A DNA stretch of 55,594 nucleotides, taken from Vreelandella nigrificans. GTDB lineage: Bacteria > Pseudomonadota > Gammaproteobacteria > Pseudomonadales > Halomonadaceae. The first letter of the stretch is position 1; each line of letters opens with the position of its first letter. Both the position numbers and the translations under genes were made by a program. This document shows positions 17,100 to 26,447 of the stretch, piece after piece. The stretch is taken from the NCBI RefSeq assembly GCF_002374315.1, contig NZ_NWUX01000018.1, positions 39,453 to 95,046 on the forward strand, in the 5' to 3' direction. The notes under the pieces are model-generated. The model did no database searches, was not told the origin of the DNA, and worked only from the letters and a program-made list of their open reading frames with translations.

Positions 17100-18694
17100 T
17101 TGATATCCAGTTCAAGTAGCTGGCACTTGTGAGCTAGTGTTCGCTTCGGCAAACCCAGGCTTTCCGCAGCTTGTGCACGGTTACCTCCAAAACGCTGTAG
17201 ACGCTGGCGAATAATGGCGGACTCCAGGTCACGAAGTGCTTGGCGAAGATCATCAATGTCATCAGAAAGAGCGAGCGCGACGGGCTCTGCAGTACTTACT
17301 ACGGGCTGGCCAGCCGTTTCCTGCTGTTCACCAGGCAACACATAGGCGTCGATATCGGCACCTTCAGGAGTCATTGCACAGGCGTAATCAACGATGTTTT
17401 TAAGCTCGCGCACGTTACCTGGATACTCCCGTCGGTAAAGCTGGCGCAGTGCTGCTGGCGTAATACCCATTTCCGCTCGCCCTTCCCGCTCGCAAAAATC
17501 AGTAATGAATGCCTGAGCTAGCTGGGCAATATCGTCCTGCCGCTCAGATAACGCTGGCAGGGTGATAGGAAACTGCCCCAACCGATAGTAAAGGTCAGCG
17601 CGAAAGTGCTGCTGCTTAATTCGCTCCCGAAGCGGCTGGTGGGTTGCAGCAACCAAGCGTAAGTCAGCACAACGCTCTTCACTTGCGCCAAGCGGACGAT
17701 AACGGCCACTCTCTAACACACGCAGCAGTTTGGCTTGAAGCGCGAGTGGCATATCACCAATTTCATCCAAAAACAGGGTGCCACCATGGGCTTGGCTAAT
17801 CAGCCCTGCCCGAGCATGATCGGCACCCGAAAATGCTCCCTTGGCATGCCCAAACAGTTCTGATTCAAGCAGCGCTTCGGGAATAGCCGCACAGTTAATT
17901 GCCATAAAGGGCTCTTTAGCACGGCCCGAGAATTGGTGAATTGCCCTTGCCACACGATCTTTTCCGGTGCCAGTTTCACCTTGTAGCAGTACCGCCAGAT
18001 TCGTTTCTGCCGCTCGGATCACATGACGCCTAAGTGCCTGCATCGCTACCGACTGGCCCAGCAGATCATCGGCTAGTTGGTCTGCTAAGGCTTGGCGACG
18101 GGCACCATCGTTTAGCTTGGTCAGCGAGTCTTGCAACACTTGAGAACGCTGGCGCTCGCCCTGCTCCCTAGCCAGCCGTGACCACAGACGGCACAGCAGC
18201 GCCTCATACGCAGCCATACCAGGATTATCGATCAGGGCAGTTAACGTCGCCGCCTGCCCTACCAGCAGTAACGCTCCCAACCATTCGCGCTGGCCATCGA
18301 CCGCGCGAAGCGGTCGGATGTGCAGTTGTGACGTGGCTGTTAGGGGGGCTAGCTGCGCTTGGAAGCCTGGGTGGTCCAGCCGAATACGAGCATCGGCAAC
18401 ACTCAGCGTTAACGGCTTGCCGCTTCGAATGACATGCGCATAGGGGTGGTTAAAGTCCGCACAATCAAACTGCACATTGTCACTGTCACGTCCCAGCCAG
18501 CGACCGCTACCCTCTATATAGAGGCACTCTGCTAACGCCAACCCTAAGTGACTCTGCAGCAGGCGGGCAGCTTGCTGGCGTAACACGACAGTTGAGCTAC
18601 TCTCCACCAGCGTTAACGCTAATGGCATAGCGGCCAGCTCGGCGGGTAGCAACGTTTGCGAAACGGCAGCGGCGTTAGCAGCAGGCAGCGTCAT
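17096..18694 (-). CDS. vasH: Sigma-54-dependent transcriptional activator VasH
   Basis: 532 residues from the ATG at 18694 (GGAGGT about 11 nt upstream); a GTG at 18724 would overlap clpV by 26 nt. It has an N-terminal GAF-like sensory region (about 30-160) without a receiver domain, then an AAA+ domain with Walker A GETGTGKD (239-246), the sigma-54 contact loop as GAFSGAD (286-292, Ser in place of the usual Thr) and Walker B GTLFLDEIGD (about 305-314). A Fis-type helix-turn-helix ends the protein (NRAQAAESLGLPKRTLAHKC). In V. cholerae VasH drives hcp operons through RpoN, and a matching -24/-12 promoter lies before hcp here. Confidence 0.93.
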   Translation of the reverse strand: MTLPAANAAAVSQTLLPAELAAMPLALTLVESSSTVVLRQQAARLLQSHLGLALAECLYIEGSGRWLGRDSDNVQFDCADFNHPYAHVIRSGKPLTLSVADARIRLDHPGFQAQLAPLTATSQLHIRPLRAVDGQREWLGALLLVGQAATLTALIDNPGMAAYEALLCRLWSRLAREQGERQRSQVLQDSLTKLNDGARRQALADQLADDLLGQSVAMQALRRHVIRAAETNLAVLLQGETGTGKDRVARAIHQFSGRAKEPFMAINCAAIPEALLESELFGHAKGAFSGADHARAGLISQAHGGTLFLDEIGDMPLALQAKLLRVLESGRYRPLGASEERCADLRLVAATHQPLRERIKQQHFRADLYYRLGQFPITLPALSERQDDIAQLAQAFITDFCEREGRAEMGITPAALRQLYRREYPGNVRELKNIVDYACAMTPEGADIDAYVLPGEQQETAGQPVVSTAEPVALALSDDIDDLRQALRDLESAIIRQRLQRFGGNRAQAAESLGLPKRTLAHKCQLLELDIK

Positions 18695-18698
18695 GGCG

Positions 18699-21320
18699 TC
18701 AAGCGACCTCCGCAGTAAATGCACCGCTCACGCGATCTACCCCCAGCACCACGCTGGCTACGGTTTCACGGCGTGCCATACGCTCAAGCAACGCCCGTGA
18801 GAGCGGCGGGAGCAACTCGCCATCAATCACCGACTCCAGCATGCGTGCCCCATTTTCACTGCGGGTGGCCCGGATGCATATTGCGTCTGCCAGGGTTTCT
18901 TCGAGTACCACCTCTGCCTGACGATGGCGGTCACGGATGCGCTTAGCCAACGTGGCTAGCTTGGCATGCACGATGTTACGCAGCGTCTCGCCACCAAGCG
19001 GCAAATAAGGGACGACTTCCATACGCGCCAGCAGTGCCGGCTTAAAAAATTGGGCCAATACAGGGTAAAGCGCTGTATCCAGCGCTTTAGCATCGTCACC
19101 GTGGGTGACAATCGCTTCATAACCGAGATTAGAAGTCAGGAAAAACAGGACGTTCTTACAATCAATGAGCCGACCTTCTCCATCCGCCAACTCGCCTTTA
19201 TCGAAGGCCTGGTAGAAAAGGTTAAGCACATCAGGATGCGCTTTTTCGACCTCATCAAGCAGGACCACCGAATAAGGGCGCTGACGTATCGCTTCGGTTA
19301 ATAGCCCTCCTTCGCCAAACCCAACGTAGCCTGGCGGTGAGCCAATCAATCGGGAAACTGTGTGCTTTTCCTGATATTCCGACATATTGATCGTGGTGAG
19401 GAACTGGCGGCCGCCATAGAGCTGGTCGGCAATCTGCACAACAGTTTCTGTCTTACCGACCCCACTTGGCCCAACCAGTAGAAAAGCCCCTGACGGACGT
19501 CCAGGGCGACGCAGGTCGGCACGAGCCGTTAATAAGTGACGATGAATCCGCTCAATAGCAGAGTCTTGGCCCTGAATCTGCTCACTAAGATAAGCAGGCA
19601 GCTCGGTGAGACGCGTTAACTCATCGCTCGTCATACGCTCAACTGGCACGCCGGTCCAATCACCGATTACTTGGGCGATTTGCGCTTCTTCGACACTGGG
19701 ATTTACTAGCGCAAATGTTTCTTGAAGCTGGGCCAACTGTTGCTCACGCTCGGCGAGCTCTTGATGTATTCCCTGGGGCAGTTGTTCGCTTGCATCTCCC
19801 TTTGCTGCCTCTAGTAATTGACGATGCAGCGCCACAATCGCATCTACGCACTCGCGCTGTGCTTTCCACGCGGCTTCTAAACTTGCCAAATCGCCTTCCA
19901 GCTTAGCCAAGCGTTCGGTTAAAGCGTGGTGGAGTTCACCATCTGGTTCACGGCCCAGTAGCCGCTCGCGTTCAACCTGATCACGCTCGCGCAGGGCTGC
20001 AATATGCTCGCTTTTTAGATGGCTGAGTTTTCGAGGGGGGGTATCCAGCGCCTGTGCAAGCCTAGCACTAGCGGTATCCAGCACATCAATGGCTTTATCG
20101 GGTAACTGACGTCCAGCCAAATAGCGCGCAGAAAGAGCGGCCGCTGCGCGTAGTCCACTTTCACCAATGAGTACTCCGTGGGCACGCTCGTAAACATCCC
20201 GTAAGCCACGCAAAATAACCAGCGCCTGCTCAACACTGGGTTCGGTCAGTGCAACGGGCTGAAAACGGCGTGAGAGAGCCGGGTCTTTCTCAAAGTACTT
20301 TTTATACTCACGCCAAGTTGTCGCCGCGATAGTACGTAGCTCACCGCGTGCTAGGGCTGGCTTGAGCAAATTAGCGGCATCGCCACCACCTTCCTGATTT
20401 CCTGCCCCGATGAGCGTATGCGCTTCATCAATAAACAGCAGCGTCGGCCGCGGCGCACTTTTGACTTCGTCGATTACGGCCTTAAGGCGCTTTTCGAACT
20501 CTCCTTTTACCGCCGCCCCCGCTTGCAGTGCTCCTAAATCAAGCGTTAACAGTTCAACATCGGCCAGGGCAGTGGGGACTTGCCCCGCCACGATACGTGC
20601 AGCCAAGCCTTCAACCACCGCACTTTTACCCACCCCTGCATCACCAATCACAATTGGGTTGTTTTTGCGACGGCGGCCCAGAATATCAAGCATTTGATCA
20701 ATTTCTGGGTCGCGCCCCAGCACAGGGTCAAGCGTCCCTTGGCGGGCCTGCTCAGTTAGTGAGGTTGTAAAGCGCTCCAACGCACTATCGCTCCCCCGGC
20801 TGGCAGGGGCCTGGTGGGCATTGCTTGTGGTTTCTTCCTGCGGTGCTTCCGCTGAGTCTGCCGTTATACGATTGAGATGACGGCGTACATTTTCCCGGTT
20901 GATATCGGCCAGCAGCCGGACAGAGCCTGCGCCCAGATAGCGCTCAGGGTTATGTAATAGTGCGGTAAAAATCGCACCACTGCGGAGGTCCGCGTGCTGA
21001 TATTCAGTGGAGGCAAGCAGCCAAGCATCTTGCAGTAGTTCAATGAGTAGCGGTGAGAAACTTGGCGTGGCCACTTCCACGTTACGCGGCGGGCGTGTTT
21101 CTTCCGCAAGCTGCGCACGCAGGGCTGCAATATCAATATCAACGCTTTCACAGATGCTACGTACATCACACAGTGGCTGATCGAGCATTGCCTGCAGTAC
21201 ATGCCCCACAGTGACCTCAGGTGCCTGCTGCTGTGCGCAGAGCACGGCGGCTTGCTCAAGCCCTTGACGAGCAACTGTATTGAGACGGCCAATAAGCGCC
21301 GGTAGCTCTACCCTGAGCAT
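18699..21320 (-). CDS. clpV: T6SS sheath-recycling ATPase ClpV (TssH)
   Basis: 873 residues, typical for ClpV. It has an N-terminal Clp repeat domain (residues 1-150), a first AAA+ module with Walker A GDAGVGKS (226-233) and Walker [16 protein letters not shown], and a shortened coiled-coil middle domain. The second AAA+ module has GPSGVGKT (about 613-620) and the sequence [14 protein letters not shown]. ClpV unfolds the contracted TssB/TssC sheath in the cytoplasm for reuse. It starts 8 nt after the tssL stop. Confidence 0.95.
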   Translation of the reverse strand: MLRVELPALIGRLNTVARQGLEQAAVLCAQQQAPEVTVGHVLQAMLDQPLCDVRSICESVDIDIAALRAQLAEETRPPRNVEVATPSFSPLLIELLQDAWLLASTEYQHADLRSGAIFTALLHNPERYLGAGSVRLLADINRENVRRHLNRITADSAEAPQEETTSNAHQAPASRGSDSALERFTTSLTEQARQGTLDPVLGRDPEIDQMLDILGRRRKNNPIVIGDAGVGKSAVVEGLAARIVAGQVPTALADVELLTLDLGALQAGAAVKGEFEKRLKAVIDEVKSAPRPTLLFIDEAHTLIGAGNQEGGGDAANLLKPALARGELRTIAATTWREYKKYFEKDPALSRRFQPVALTEPSVEQALVILRGLRDVYERAHGVLIGESGLRAAAALSARYLAGRQLPDKAIDVLDTASARLAQALDTPPRKLSHLKSEHIAALRERDQVERERLLGREPDGELHHALTERLAKLEGDLASLEAAWKAQRECVDAIVALHRQLLEAAKGDASEQLPQGIHQELAEREQQLAQLQETFALVNPSVEEAQIAQVIGDWTGVPVERMTSDELTRLTELPAYLSEQIQGQDSAIERIHRHLLTARADLRRPGRPSGAFLLVGPSGVGKTETVVQIADQLYGGRQFLTTINMSEYQEKHTVSRLIGSPPGYVGFGEGGLLTEAIRQRPYSVVLLDEVEKAHPDVLNLFYQAFDKGELADGEGRLIDCKNVLFFLTSNLGYEAIVTHGDDAKALDTALYPVLAQFFKPALLARMEVVPYLPLGGETLRNIVHAKLATLAKRIRDRHRQAEVVLEETLADAICIRATRSENGARMLESVIDGELLPPLSRALLERMARRETVASVVLGVDRVSGAFTAEVA

Positions 21321-21328
21321 GGTGACTC

Positions 21329-22171
21329 CTAACGATAAAGTTGGTTAAGAAGTGAAGTAATTTGTTCAGCTTGCTGGTCAAGCGACCATGAAAAGGCTAA
21401 ATAAACAGCAACCATAGCAACGCTAAATAGGGCGAAAATCCCCCACGTGGGAAACACTGTGGTGCGTCGCTGATGCCCTTGAACAACATTCTCCAGCGGA
21501 TGTGTCAGCGTTTCTTCGGCAGGTTGCTCAAGACCAGCAAGCTGGTCGCCCAGGGCGCGAACAATTTGCTCGTACTCTTCACGTCCGTGAGACCTGACGC
21601 GGTACCGCCCCTCAAACCCAAGACACAGGCACAGGTAGATAAACGCCAGCATATCCCGATAACGTTGCGGCTCCTGTTGGAGTCGAGCGAGAATGGAGAA
21701 CACTTTTTCGCCCCCCCATGTCTCATTATGAAAGCGGGCCAGCAGGGAATGCTCTGCCCAGGTACTCTGCCGCCCCCATGGCATACCCATCACCGCCTCA
21801 TCAATGAAGGAGCAGAGCACATAGCGATAGGCTAGTAGCGTGGCTCGGTCGTACCCCTGTTCGGTTAGCTCAATTTCAATTGCGGCTATCTCATCAACTA
21901 CTTGCCGATAGAGACGCTCTACATTACCTGCGCTATCTAATTGGCGTACGCGCACGACCATGCCAAGCAAGCTACTGGCAGCGTCAACCAGTGGATTGAG
22001 GTTATGACCACGCAGACGGAACCAGTAATCCTCATCGGCATCTAGCTGCTCAGCATGGCTATGAATCAGATGATCTAAACCATGCTCATTAATTAGGTCT
22101 TCGTGGCGAACCTTATGGTGGGAGGCACGTAGTCGGCTGACGTTTTGCTCATCAGTAACAAGTTGTTGCAT
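21329..22171 (-). CDS. tssL: T6SS membrane complex protein TssL (DotU/IcmH/VasF)
   Basis: 280 residues. The cytoplasmic DotU domain is recognised by NPLVDAASSLLGMVVRVRQL (about 54-73), YVLCSFIDEAVMGMPWG and FIYLCLCLGFEGRYRV. One C-terminal membrane segment (GIFALFSVAMVAVYLAF, about 246-264) is followed by a short periplasmic end. There is no OmpA-like peptidoglycan-binding extension, so anchoring must rest on TssM/TssJ or another protein. TssL sits 3 nt downstream of tssK. Confidence 0.94.
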   Translation of the reverse strand: MQQLVTDEQNVSRLRASHHKVRHEDLINEHGLDHLIHSHAEQLDADEDYWFRLRGHNLNPLVDAASSLLGMVVRVRQLDSAGNVERLYRQVVDEIAAIEIELTEQGYDRATLLAYRYVLCSFIDEAVMGMPWGRQSTWAEHSLLARFHNETWGGEKVFSILARLQQEPQRYRDMLAFIYLCLCLGFEGRYRVRSHGREEYEQIVRALGDQLAGLEQPAEETLTHPLENVVQGHQRRTTVFPTWGIFALFSVAMVAVYLAFSWSLDQQAEQITSLLNQLYR

Positions 22172-22174
22172 GGT

Positions 22175-23509
22175 TTAACTCCTGATCGCCCAAAACTGCA
22201 TTTCCAAACCTGGGAACTCACCGGCAACATGAAACGCAAATCCGCTAGCACCATTCAGCATTCCCCAGGCTTCGCTTTGTCGATCCAATTGGAAATAGGT
22301 GTAGCCAGCGTGATAAGGCAGCTCACGCGGAGCCACTGGTAGTGGTTCTAGTGGCACGCCTGGAAGCTGTAAGCTGATGAGGTCTCGGATACGCTCCACA
22401 CTGGCCACTTTGGTTTGCTGAAGAAACAGCTTACGCAGCCGCTCGTTAGGCATGTTGGCTCGTACCGCGAGAATAAATTCTGCCGATTCGATTAAGCTGA
22501 GGTCCGACAGTGGCGCGACTAATAAGCCGAAGCGACGTGCCTGTAGCTGAATAGCCACCGCGCGTGGCTCCAGTACCGTAGAGAGCGCTTGGCGCAGCAT
22601 TTTCATCAATGGCCGGAACGCGACTTCTGGATGGTCGTGGTCATAAGGTGGACATTCAGGCGGTAGCCGCGATTCATCGGTAAAAGTAACCAACTCGCAA
22701 GCGATCTCATGCATGGTGTCGTAGAGGCGTTCTGGGTGTAAATGCCCCAAGCGCGCAAGGTGCTGAAAGCGAGGCTGAGCGCGGTTCAGTAGCTGCAGCA
22801 GCATGAAATCAGCCACATCAGCAACACCGGCCTGATGAGGAGTAGAGAGCCGCTGGGCAATATTACGCGCGCGCTCGCGCATCAGCCCTGCCATTTCGCC
22901 AACAAAGCGCAGCAGCCCAGGAGCGGCCTGAACATTTAGCAGCGTCGGTAAAAACTGCTCATCCAGCACTAAGCTGCCATCAGGGCGGCGTTCGATAATG
23001 CGCGCGACGGCCAAGCATGCATAACCACTACGATCATCTCGCTCTAACAGTAGTCGTGGTGACACACGCGCCACATCCAGTTCGGCAGTTGCCCCATCAC
23101 GGGAGTGCAAATCACGTACGCTGCGGGTTAGCAAACGATAGCGGGCAGGTAGATCGTCTTCAGGCCAACGCACTTCACCTACGCCATCGGTGGCCAGCGG
23201 TAAGCCTAAGTAGACAATCTGATTGGTAATGCTGGAATCACTAATCTCAAGCGGCGTCGGCTCAACATCATCAGTCGGCAAATGGAAGGCCACACCATCC
23301 GGCATCACGCCGCTTGCGCGGCTAATAGCGATACGCCCAAAACTGAGAAATTCGTTATTTAACTCAAGGGAGAGAAAGCCATAAAGATAATGGCTGACCC
23401 CTTTCAGGCGTGTCTCCAACAACCCTTCCAAACTGCGCTGCTGCTGTTGAAAATGCTGAGGCTTAATAAATAAGCCCTCACTCCACACTACACGATTTCG
23501 GCTGGCCAT
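22175..23509 (-). CDS. tssK: T6SS baseplate protein TssK (VasE)
   Basis: 444 residues, standard length. The start motif RVVWSEGLFIKPQHFQQQQR is diagnostic of TssK, as is the GHLHPERLYDTMHEIACEL block. TssK is the trimeric baseplate part that connects the TssF/G wedges to the TssL/TssM membrane complex. The gene begins inside the tssJ stop (TAATG, one-base overlap) and is preceded by AAGGAGG, so it should be well translated and coupled to tssJ. Confidence 0.95.
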   Translation of the reverse strand: MASRNRVVWSEGLFIKPQHFQQQQRSLEGLLETRLKGVSHYLYGFLSLELNNEFLSFGRIAISRASGVMPDGVAFHLPTDDVEPTPLEISDSSITNQIVYLGLPLATDGVGEVRWPEDDLPARYRLLTRSVRDLHSRDGATAELDVARVSPRLLLERDDRSGYACLAVARIIERRPDGSLVLDEQFLPTLLNVQAAPGLLRFVGEMAGLMRERARNIAQRLSTPHQAGVADVADFMLLQLLNRAQPRFQHLARLGHLHPERLYDTMHEIACELVTFTDESRLPPECPPYDHDHPEVAFRPLMKMLRQALSTVLEPRAVAIQLQARRFGLLVAPLSDLSLIESAEFILAVRANMPNERLRKLFLQQTKVASVERIRDLISLQLPGVPLEPLPVAPRELPYHAGYTYFQLDRQSEAWGMLNGASGFAFHVAGEFPGLEMQFWAIRS

Positions 23510-24048
23510 TATTCCTCCTTCCTTAGCTCTACTTCCCTGTCACGGAGGTGAACCAGTAAGTGGTAGTGATCTCCACGAGTATTCACCCTGACAACCTTCT
23601 TCCACTCGGCGTCATTGGGATTGGCGTAGAAAGCAATTAGCCCGATGTAACGGGTCTCTTCATCCACTTCAAAAGGTTCGTAAAACTTCCACTGCCCCGG
23701 TAACAACGTAAAATCGTCATGGGTCAGGTAGTTCGTTCCTAGCGCTGCCTCTAGATCCAGACTTAGCTGATCCAAGTCAGCAGCCATCAACATGGAGTCG
23801 TCCTTTAATTGCAGCACCTGAAAGCGCAACGGTGTGCCTTCGCCATCCACATTAGGATTGACGTTGGATTCAGCAATCATGCTTAAGTCAACCAACGTGG
23901 GCCGATCTTCGGGATAACCCACCGGAATAGATGGATCTCGCATTACCTGCCACATCTTGCCCGAGGCTTCACGCGTTGAGGCACAGCCTGCTAGCAGCAA
24001 AACAATACAAAGTAGCCAGATAAGACGCACCATGCTCTGCGCACTCAT
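23509..24048 (-). CDS. tssJ: T6SS outer-membrane lipoprotein TssJ (VasD)
   Basis: 179 residues with a lipoprotein signal: hydrophobic LIWLLCIVLLLAGC at about 8-22, with Cys22 as the lipidation site. The mature part has the TssJ features: PVGYPEDRPTLVDLSMIAE, a beta-rich middle, and the YIGLIAFYANPNDAEWKKVV block. It anchors the periplasmic end of TssM to the outer membrane. The ATG overlaps the tagH stop by 4 nt. Confidence 0.92.
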   Translation of the reverse strand: MSAQSMVRLIWLLCIVLLLAGCASTREASGKMWQVMRDPSIPVGYPEDRPTLVDLSMIAESNVNPNVDGEGTPLRFQVLQLKDDSMLMAADLDQLSLDLEAALGTNYLTHDDFTLLPGQWKFYEPFEVDEETRYIGLIAFYANPNDAEWKKVVRVNTRGDHYHLLVHLRDREVELRKEE

Positions 24049-25418
24049 GCTTCCTCCCGCTGCTGACGGCGTACCGACTGGTCATAGCCCTGCTCGAAGA
24101 CTTCCCAAAATAGTTTTTGAAAGCCCTGCTGGCGCCCAGAATTGAGTTCGCGATAGTAGTGCTGATACATCTCCCAAGCCCATCCCCCTTCGTCCTCTAT
24201 GCGATTGCCTGCACCTCGATACGCGTGAAAACGCTTAAGGAGTGCTTCGGGTGAGAAAGCGTCCAGGATGGCACCGAGCGCTTGACCAATCGCCTCTTCA
24301 ACAGCGGCTTGGTGCTGCCCTTGATGACGTAAACTTTCGGCTACTGCTTCTGGCGCAGAGAGGTGAACGGGGCTGCGCTGTGCAGAAAACATGGTTTCAG
24401 CCGTTTCATCAAAGGTCAGCCCAAGGCGTAATGGGTTGTCCTCAATCGGCTGAAGGCGGCGATCCCGCAGTGGATATTTACTATCGTTCTGCGCTTGCTG
24501 TAACAAACGCAGCCCATCGATCGTGGCACGCAGAGTTTTCCCTGCTTCCTCTAAAAAAGCCTGTTGCTCTTCGCTATCACGAAAAGGTAGATCAAGACCC
24601 AAGCCTCTCAATAATGGATCGGCCCCTACATGACCAAGCGCCTGTACCGTCGGTTTCTGCCAGCGATCATCTAATTGCTCACCAACCGAGCGCTCCAAGT
24701 CGTTTAGTTGCCGCTCATCCATGTCACTGCTCCTCTGCCTTGCTGTGCTGTTTAAGGGGTTAATATCCGGAAATGTTACCGGCTCATCACACTGTTCCTG
24801 CTGCTGCCAATCACGTGGAGTGTGATGGTAAAGCGGCATGGTCTCTAAAGGTTCCATTGCCGATGGCTGTGGCTCTTCTTTATCCAGCGCTACCATAGGA
24901 TCATGCTGCAGCGAGCCAGGTGTCACACCGCCCAATGCTTCTATTGGGTCATCTTGCCTAGCTTGATGGCTTATCGAACTCTCACTACCGATGGGCCACG
25001 CATGCTCCTCGGTAGTCATATCTTCATACTCTTCATCAATTAGCGTGGTAATTGAGCGAACACCGGGTTGCCACCCATGCCTGTCACCCAAATGCACCTT
25101 TAGCCGGTAATCTCCCACGGTTAGCTCATCACCATCGCGCAGTGCTACCTTACGATTACGCCCGATGGGTAGCGTCGCTCGATTAATAAAGGTATGACCG
25201 CTGCAATCCACTAAGCAGAACTTGCCATCAATTTTGATAATTTCGGCATGCTGGGGGCGAATACGCCCCCCATGGTCCTGAAGTAACCAATTATCAAAAT
25301 CACTACTGCCTAGCGATCCACCCTCACCATGGAAGACGTGACTGCTAGACGAACGTCCTTCAAGTTGTTCACTGTTCACAACAACTAGCGTAATGGCATC
25401 GTGTCGATCGGCATGCAT
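24045..25418 (-). CDS. tagH: T6SS FHA-domain protein TagH (Fha/VasC)
   Basis: 457 residues. The N-terminal FHA domain (about 10-110) has GSLGSSDFDNWLLQD, RPQHAEI and GHTFIN, covering the phospho-threonine binding core. An acidic, Gln-rich linker follows. The C-terminal type VI FHA-associated domain (about 360-445) contains LDAFSPEALLKRF and KLFWEVFEQGYDQ. FHA proteins of T6SS often respond to the PpkA kinase and PppA phosphatase, but neither is encoded in this window. The gene lies 3 nt after tssG. Confidence 0.9.
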   Translation of the reverse strand: MHADRHDAITLVVVNSEQLEGRSSSSHVFHGEGGSLGSSDFDNWLLQDHGGRIRPQHAEIIKIDGKFCLVDCSGHTFINRATLPIGRNRKVALRDGDELTVGDYRLKVHLGDRHGWQPGVRSITTLIDEEYEDMTTEEHAWPIGSESSISHQARQDDPIEALGGVTPGSLQHDPMVALDKEEPQPSAMEPLETMPLYHHTPRDWQQQEQCDEPVTFPDINPLNSTARQRSSDMDERQLNDLERSVGEQLDDRWQKPTVQALGHVGADPLLRGLGLDLPFRDSEEQQAFLEEAGKTLRATIDGLRLLQQAQNDSKYPLRDRRLQPIEDNPLRLGLTFDETAETMFSAQRSPVHLSAPEAVAESLRHQGQHQAAVEEAIGQALGAILDAFSPEALLKRFHAYRGAGNRIEDEGGWAWEMYQHYYRELNSGRQQGFQKLFWEVFEQGYDQSVRRQQREEA

Positions 25419-25421
25419 GGC

Positions 25422-26447
25422 TTAGCTCGTCATTTGGATACATACACGGCGGCTTACAGATATGTCGCCACCATCAGAAGAATTAGCAAACGTTGTCCAG
25501 CCCAACTGACAAGAGCCGGCATCACCTAAGCGCATAGGCTTTACTTCACTTTCGAGTAACTCCAGCTCAAGGTCGTAAGCGAGTGGTTCACGCAACACAA
25601 AATTCACCAACGTCTTTAATGGCTGGTGCTCTTCGCCATCAGGTAAAAAATCACGAAGACGCTCCAGGCTTAACCCCCGCAGGCAAAGCGCAAACTTGCC
25701 GCTCACATCGACAACGCGACCACCAGAGACCATGTCTCCCCCTAGCGTCATACCCGAAACTCCGTTGCGGCTACGCTGATCTAGCGGTATGTCTACCCAA
25801 CGTGGAACCCATTGCCTTATCTCCACTTGAGCGAGATCGAAGCAGTGGCTCACAATGCCGCAAACAACATCAGGTGAACGTGAGCGGCCAGCCAGCAGTC
25901 CGGCATAGGCCAGCATCTTGCTCCAGTTAATAGGGGTTTCACCGCGCAGATTGCTGTCGGCAAGACCTACCAAGGCAAACACCGTGGCTGAGAAACCATC
26001 CTGGGCATCGTTCTGATAACGCACATAGTGCCGATATTTGCGCCAGCTACGGTGCATAAGCGTCAGCAAGCGGTGATTAAAGAAATCCAAAAAATCACCG
26101 GCAGCGCCTTCTTGATGCGCCGACTCATGAGCGAGTGCTTCCAGGTAGTAACTAGGCAAGGGGGACTGGGATCCTTGCAAGCCTAGAAAACTCACCTGCA
26201 TCTCGTACTGACCACTTTCGTTGGCCTCCAAGGTCAGCACGTCGCTACCTGGAAATCCTAGCGAAGCCGATGATTTATAGCGCACTCGCTGAAACGCAGG
26301 CACGCTACCGCCATGCCGTTGCTCTAAATCGTCACCATGTTGACGGTGCAGCAGCTCTACTAGCTGAAAAAACTCGTAACGCCGCGCCCTATTAAACAGA
26401 GGCGCTCGCGTTACATCAGGGGCTGTTGCCCCGCTTGTAAGCTCCAT
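25422..26447 (-). CDS. tssG: T6SS baseplate wedge protein TssG (VasB)
   Basis: 341 residues. It is recognised by the start RARRYEFFQLVELLHRQHG, the RYKSSASLGFPGSDV block, SPLPSYYLEAL, and FLDFFNHRLLTLMHRSWRKYRH. TssG pairs with two TssF copies to form the baseplate wedge. The gene overlaps the end of tssF by 37 nt, the largest overlap in the cluster, consistent with coupled translation of the two wedge proteins. Confidence 0.95.
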   Translation of the reverse strand: MELTSGATAPDVTRAPLFNRARRYEFFQLVELLHRQHGDDLEQRHGGSVPAFQRVRYKSSASLGFPGSDVLTLEANESGQYEMQVSFLGLQGSQSPLPSYYLEALAHESAHQEGAAGDFLDFFNHRLLTLMHRSWRKYRHYVRYQNDAQDGFSATVFALVGLADSNLRGETPINWSKMLAYAGLLAGRSRSPDVVCGIVSHCFDLAQVEIRQWVPRWVDIPLDQRSRNGVSGMTLGGDMVSGGRVVDVSGKFALCLRGLSLERLRDFLPDGEEHQPLKTLVNFVLREPLAYDLELELLESEVKPMRLGDAGSCQLGWTTFANSSDGGDISVSRRVCIQMTS

